NCBI GenBank assembly: GCA_947254205.1
Contig: CAMYCE010000096.1
Span: 1-8,390, forward strand
DNA length: 8,390 bases
Source: an uncultured Prevotellaceae bacterium
GTDB taxonomy: Bacteria > Bacteroidota > Bacteroidia > Bacteroidales > Muribaculaceae
Reading direction: 5' to 3'
Shown here: in pieces, positions 5,324 to 8,390 of the stretch
Layout of the letters: each line of letters opens with the position of its first letter
Position numbering within the stretch: the first letter of the stretch is position 1
The notes under the pieces: generated by a model
Database searches by the model: none
The model's input: the letters and a program-made list of their open reading frames with translations, nothing else
Told to the model about the DNA's origin: nothing
Position numbers and translations under genes: made by a program

Positions 5324-6733
5324 ATGGGAGGTTTCTTTGGAATAGCAGCCAATAAACCGTGCATCGCAGATTTATTCTACGGCACCGACTACAATTCACA
5401 CCTTGGCACTCATCGTGGCGGTCTTGCCACCTATGACAGCGAGCAAGCCAAATTCATTCGTTCAATACACAATCTTGAGAGCGCCTATTTTCGCAACAAA
5501 TTTGAAGACGAACTGAGCAAGTTTAAGGGCAACATGGGCATAGGCGTCATTAGCGACACCGATGCTCAACCCATCATTTTCAACAGTCACTTAGGCAAAT
5601 TTGCAATTATGACTGTTGCTAAAATCACCAACATTGCCGAACTTGAAGCCGAGATGCTTGAAAAAAATCATCACTTTGCCGAGCTTTCAGCGGGGGAAAC
5701 CAATCAAACTGAGCTTGTGGCTCTGCTCATCACCGAGGGCAAAGACTTTGTTGATGGCATTGAAAATGTGTTTCGTCGCATCAAGGGCTCGTGCTCACTG
5801 CTCTTGCTCACCGAGCACGAAATCATCGCCGCCCGCGACCAATGGGGGCGCACACCCATCATCATTGGCAAACGCGATGGAGCCATGGTAGCTGTGAGCG
5901 AGTCGACCTCATTGCCCAATCTCGACTTTGAAATTGAACACTACATGGGGCCTGGTGAAATTGTGCGCCTCACCCCAGAGGGCATGACCCAATTGCGCAA
6001 GCCCGGCGAAGAAATGCAGATGTGCTCATTTTTGTGGATATATTACGGCTTTCCCACCTCAAGCTATGAGCATCGCAATGTTGAAGATGTGCGCTACACC
6101 ATTGGAGAAAAAATGGCCACAAAAGACGACACCGAGGTTGATAGTGTGAGCGGAATTCCCGACTCGGGCAGTGGCATGGCTATTGGCTATGCACGAGGGC
6201 TCAACAAGCCTGTGTCGCGTGCCGTGTCGAAGTACACCCCCACATGGCCCCGAAGCTTCACCCCAAGCAATCAAGAAATGCGCGCCTTGGTGGCCAAAAT
6301 GAAGCTCATTCCCAACAAAGCCATCTTGCGTGGCAAGCGTTGCTTGTTTTGCGACGACTCAATCGTGCGTGGCACCCAGTTGCGCGACAACACCAAGGTG
6401 CTCTTTGATTGTGGTGCCAAGGAAGTGCACATGCGCATCTCGTGCCCACCTCTCATCTATGGTTGCCCCTTCATCAACTTCACCAGCTCTAAAAGCGAGA
6501 TGGAGCTCATCACCCGTCGCGTGATTGAGCAACTCGAAGGCGATCCCAATGCCAAGCTCGACCGCTACACAACAACAGGCTCTCCCGAATATGAAAAAAT
6601 GGTAGAGTGCATTCGCCAGCGATTTGGACTCACCTCACTCAAGTTCAACACAATCGAAGACCTTGTTGATGCCATTGGCCTGCCCAAGTGCAAATTGTGC
6701 ACCCATTGCTTCGACGGGTCGAGCCACTTTTAG
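5324..6733 (+). CDS. PurF-family phosphoribosyltransferase paralogue lacking the glutaminase cysteine
   Basis: This gene encodes 469 residues with the architecture of amidophosphoribosyltransferase: an Ntn-type domain (about 1-225) and a type I phosphoribosyltransferase domain (about 235-469). The PRPP loop DDSIVRGT (344-351), IPDSGSG (278-284) and RSFTPSNQEMR (310-320) match PurF. The N-terminus is MGGFFGIA where active PurF has Cys-Gly after Met removal; the first cysteine is residue 13, and the usual glutamine-binding Arg, Asn-Gly and Asp motifs are not recognisable. Cysteines at C234 (MCSFLW), C381 (YGCPF) and C456/C459/C462 near the C-terminus correspond by position to the Fe-S ligands of Bacillus subtilis-type PurF. 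It could be an ammonia-dependent enzyme, or it may have another PRPP-linked role. ATG 5324 follows the promoter; the upstream in-frame TTG at 5195 precedes it. A similar MGGFFG-type protein is, from memory, common in Bacteroides, so I do not call it a pseudogene. I leave the symbol blank because it is not a standard purF. Confidence 0.85.
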   Translation: MGGFFGIAANKPCIADLFYGTDYNSHLGTHRGGLATYDSEQAKFIRSIHNLESAYFRNKFEDELSKFKGNMGIGVISDTDAQPIIFNSHLGKFAIMTVAKITNIAELEAEMLEKNHHFAELSAGETNQTELVALLITEGKDFVDGIENVFRRIKGSCSLLLLTEHEIIAARDQWGRTPIIIGKRDGAMVAVSESTSLPNLDFEIEHYMGPGEIVRLTPEGMTQLRKPGEEMQMCSFLWIYYGFPTSSYEHRNVEDVRYTIGEKMATKDDTEVDSVSGIPDSGSGMAIGYARGLNKPVSRAVSKYTPTWPRSFTPSNQEMRALVAKMKLIPNKAILRGKRCLFCDDSIVRGTQLRDNTKVLFDCGAKEVHMRISCPPLIYGCPFINFTSSKSEMELITRRVIEQLEGDPNAKLDRYTTTGSPEYEKMVECIRQRFGLTSLKFNTIEDLVDAIGLPKCKLCTHCFDGSSHF

Positions 6734-6760
6734 CCCTCTATCACACAATTCAATCAAAAG

Positions 6761-6790
6761 AGGGGGCTCTCAAAAAGCCCCCTTATTTTT
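6761..6790 (+). terminator. Intrinsic terminator after the PurF-like gene
   Basis: The stem AGGGGGCT (6761-6768) pairs perfectly with AGCCCCCT (6776-6783) across a 7-nt loop, followed by TATTTTT (6784-6790). It lies 27 nt after the stop codon, so it should separate this gene from the phosphodiesterase downstream. Confidence 0.9.
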
Positions 6791-6816
6791 CTCTACACAT
6801 TCACCCACACAATTTC

Positions 6817-8019
6817 ATGATTATGATTAAAACAATTGCTACCACTCTGCTTGTTGCCCTGTGCACACTGGCATCGTGGGCCAACAACAACAGCTACACC
6901 ATCATCGTGTCGCTTGATGGTTTTAGATGGGACTACTGCGAAGCCTTCGACACTCCTTTTCTCAACAGCATGACCCAACAAGGAGTCAAGGCCATCATGC
7001 AACCCTCTTTTCCAAGCAAAACATTCCCCAACCACTACACGCTTGCCACAGGTCTCTATCCCGATCATCACGGCATCGTTGCCAATAGTTTTCTTGTGCG
7101 CTCCACTGGCAAGGTCTACTCGCTGGGCGACAGCATTGAGCGCAACAAAGCCGAATACTATGGTGGCGACCCCATTTGGCTCACTGCCAAGCGCCAAGGC
7201 GTGAAATCGGCAACTGTGTATTGGGTGGGAAGCGATGTGGCTGTGAAAGGCGATCACGCCAACTATTGGCACAACTACATGAAAAAGCCCCTGCTCAGTT
7301 TTGAACAACGCACCCGGCGAGTGCTCGAATTGCTCAATATGCCCAAGGAGCAACGCCCCCACTTCATCATGTGCTACTTTGAAGAGCCCGACCACAACGG
7401 GCACTCCTATGGTCCCATCGCCCGCGAAACGCGTCAAGCCGTGGAGCACCTCGACAGTCTGCTTGGTAGCATGTGGAAAGAAATCAAAAAACTACCCTTT
7501 GGGGCACAGGTCAACCTCATCGTCACAGGCGACCATGGCATGTCTTGGGTTGAGAGCAATCGCAATGTGGCTATTAGACCCTATGTGAAAGACGAATGGG
7601 TAGAAAGAATTGAAGGCAACTTGCCTGCACAATTCTATGTCACACAACCCCAATATGCCGACTCTATCGTGAATGCCTATAAAAATGTGCCACACTCGCG
7701 CGCATGGAAAAAAGCCGACCTGCCTGCCTATCTGCACTATGGCACCAACCCCAATGTGGGCGATGTGGTGGTGCTCCCCGATGCCGGTTGGCTGGTGACC
7801 GACCAGCCCATTAAGCGAGGAGGAGCACATGGCTACGACAACCTGTTGAGCGACATGCTCGTGGGCTTTAGAGCCATGGGGCCAAGTTTCAAAGAAGGCT
7901 ACATCAAGCCTCAGCAATTCAGCAACGTGTGCGTCTACCCCCTGCTATGCCACTTGCTGGGCATCACTCCCAGCCCCAACGATGGCAACCTCAACGAGGT
8001 AGCCGACATGCTGCGCTAA
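6817..8019 (+). CDS. Secreted nucleotide pyrophosphatase/phosphodiesterase (alkaline phosphatase superfamily)
   Basis: This gene encodes 400 residues. A signal peptide covers about residues 1-22 (IKTIATTLLVALCTLASWA, cleavage before NNN). The mature protein is a single type I phosphodiesterase/nucleotide pyrophosphatase domain with all two-metal-site residues visible: D34 (VSLDGFRWD), nucleophile T69 with N72 (KTFPNHY), D192 and H196 (PDHNGHSYGP), D239 and H240 (TGDHGM), and H338 (GGAHGYDN). By family knowledge such NPP enzymes hydrolyse phosphodiester or pyrophosphate bonds, commonly of nucleotides, outside the cytoplasm; the true substrate is not readable here. Length is normal for bacterial NPPs. 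Start is ATG 6817, with ATG 6823 two codons later equally possible; the longer frame from GTG 6688 lies inside the preceding gene and has no signal peptide. No clear TAnnTTTG box was found in the short region after the upstream terminator. Confidence 0.9.
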   Translation: MIMIKTIATTLLVALCTLASWANNNSYTIIVSLDGFRWDYCEAFDTPFLNSMTQQGVKAIMQPSFPSKTFPNHYTLATGLYPDHHGIVANSFLVRSTGKVYSLGDSIERNKAEYYGGDPIWLTAKRQGVKSATVYWVGSDVAVKGDHANYWHNYMKKPLLSFEQRTRRVLELLNMPKEQRPHFIMCYFEEPDHNGHSYGPIARETRQAVEHLDSLLGSMWKEIKKLPFGAQVNLIVTGDHGMSWVESNRNVAIRPYVKDEWVERIEGNLPAQFYVTQPQYADSIVNAYKNVPHSRAWKKADLPAYLHYGTNPNVGDVVVLPDAGWLVTDQPIKRGGAHGYDNLLSDMLVGFRAMGPSFKEGYIKPQQFSNVCVYPLLCHLLGITPSPNDGNLNEVADMLR

Positions 8020-8036
8020 CCCTCAATCGGGCCAAC

Positions 8037-8080
8037 AAAAAAACGTGAGGCGGAGATGCAAGTTGCATTTCCGCCTCATG
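8037..8080 (-). terminator. Terminator of the SRP RNA/tRNA-Thr unit
   Basis: TGAGGCGGA (8046-8054) pairs with 8070-8078, and inside it ATGCAA (8056-8061) pairs with TTGCAT (8063-8068), with one G-T opposition between. Together they make a hairpin of about 16 bp. On the minus strand it is followed within two bases by seven T (8043 down to 8037), a good intrinsic terminator for RNA read from the right. The plus side has only TTTT a few bases beyond, so it may also stop the phosphodiesterase transcript, less efficiently. Confidence 0.85.
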
Positions 8081-8089
8081 GTTTTGGAG

Positions 8090-8163
8090 AGCCTCTTGTC
8101 GGATTCGAACCAACGACCCCGAGATTACAAATCACGTGCTCTGGCCAACTGAGCTAAAGAGGC
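8090..8163 (-). tRNA. tRNA-Thr (anticodon UGU)
   Basis: This 74-nt tRNA folds with acceptor GCCTCTT/AAGAGGC, D stem GCTC/GAGC, anticodon loop TTTGTAA (anticodon TGT, from plus positions 8127-8129), a 5-nt variable loop, T arm GTTGG-TTCGAAT-CCGAC and discriminator T. The 3' CCA is not encoded, because CTC follows. The anticodon stem CGTGA/TCTCG has one U-U opposition (positions 29-41); all other stems are sound apart from a G-U in the T stem. It reads ACA threonine codons and, through wobble, probably others. It begins 10 nt after the SRP RNA helix and has no room for a separate promoter outside that RNA. Confidence 0.95.
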
Positions 8164-8166
8164 AAC

Positions 8167-8273
8167 AAAAAAAGGGTAAGCGATCTACATCGCGCCGCTA
8201 CAACCGGCTACCCTTGCTTCGGTCAAGACCTGGGGGAATTTACCGGGAGCTGGCCGTGTAGGACTTACCCGAC
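8167..8273 (-). ncRNA. ffs: Bacterial small SRP RNA (4.5S-like)
   Basis: On the minus strand, GGGTAAG (8270-8264) pairs with CTTACCC (8180-8174), closing a long helix; CUACA and UGUAG form the next pairs inward. The apical part has the symmetric loop that binds Ffh: CAGG on the 5' side (8232-8229) and AGCA on the 3' side (8218-8215). The ten bases between them form a short stem with a UGAC tetraloop. Outside it, CCC and GGG pair. Together these identify domain IV of the signal recognition particle RNA, which with Ffh targets membrane proteins to the translocon. The core is about 97 nt without an Alu domain. A run of seven T (8173-8167) directly follows the helix and can act as its terminator. 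The 5' end is set by the promoter at about 8271-8273. Confidence 0.88.
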
Positions 8274-8275
8274 TG

Positions 8276-8308
8276 CAAAGGTAGACATTTTTTCGATACT
8301 ACAGCAAT
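8276..8308 (-). promoter_or_regulatory. Promoter of the SRP RNA (and probably tRNA-Thr)
   Basis: On the minus strand TACCTTTG (8283 down to 8276) is a perfect TAnnTTTG -7 box placed just before the mapped 5' end of the SRP helix. ATTG (8308-8305) sits 21 nt further upstream as a -33 element. Beyond it, 8309-8390 holds AT-rich sequence with a small CATTT-G-AAATG palindrome and no gene that I can identify. Confidence 0.75.
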
Positions 8309-8390
8309 TTTCGCCCCATTTTTTCACCCTAAAATCACGGCTCTTTCATTTGAAATGTCTTGGTTAGATTTTCCAAAGCCATATTTTATA

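Noticed and set aside
5324..6733. Pseudogene status for the PurF-like gene because of the missing cysteine
   Set aside because: The frame is intact over 469 codons, other PurF motifs are conserved, and it has its own promoter box and terminator. This indicates a maintained protein.
6688..6816. GTG start of the phosphodiesterase inside the PurF-like gene
   Set aside because: It would cross the strong terminator at 6761-6790 and bury the signal peptide.
5324..8019. An operon or functional pair of the PurF-like gene and the phosphodiesterase
   Set aside because: A clear intrinsic terminator separates them, and one is cytoplasmic while the other is secreted. Only proximity and a loose nucleotide theme connect them.

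Overview
The window looks like chromosomal DNA of a member of the order Bacteroidales (phylum Bacteroidota); the family is not certain, with Muribaculaceae or Prevotellaceae as reasonable guesses. Three things point there: repeated TAnnTTTG promoter -7 boxes with no Shine-Dalgarno leaders, a linked set of genes resembling the Bacteroidales families DUF4199, GT2, DUF6452 and DUF6048, and a short secreted repeat protein resembling the 5-fold beta-flower family. All assignments come from reading the sequence; no database search was possible.

Layout, left to right. Positions 1-53 are the end of a dispersed foldback repeat. A promoter at 122-152 then drives two tandem paralogous exported beta-barrel-type proteins (192-779 and 796-1347, plus strand). 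Their end converges on a minus-strand operon read from 4297 down to 1388: a four-helix membrane protein (DUF4199-like), a DPM1/GtrB-like membrane glycosyltransferase, a small lipoprotein (DUF6452-like) and an exported probable outer-membrane protein (DUF6048-like). The last three are joined by overlaps (11 nt, then a 4-nt GTGA), so they are probably made together and act in the envelope. Divergent from this operon, at 4493-4954, is a secreted protein of five full 17-residue repeats plus a partial sixth, with nearly identical DNA repeats.

The 4955-5323 gap holds a complete 185-bp foldback element (4978-5162), a perfect 14-bp hairpin (5221-5253) and a promoter. The promoter drives a PurF-family phosphoribosyltransferase paralogue (5324-6733) whose N-terminal glutaminase has no catalytic cysteine, although the PRPP loop and a set of cysteines matching the Fe-S ligands of Bacillus-type PurF remain. 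A strong terminator (6761-6790) separates it from a secreted nucleotide pyrophosphatase/phosphodiesterase (6817-8019).

The right end is a minus-strand RNA unit: a promoter, the SRP (4.5S-like) RNA, tRNA-Thr(UGU) beginning 10 nt after the SRP RNA helix, and a 16-bp terminator hairpin lying between the tRNA and the phosphodiesterase. Positions 8284-8390 show no gene.

The items most worth a second look are the glutaminase-dead PurF paralogue, the foldback repeat family (three copies or ends here, two of them bracketing the beta-barrel gene pair), the homogenised repeat array, the SRP RNA-tRNA tandem, and the four-gene envelope operon of unknown function.
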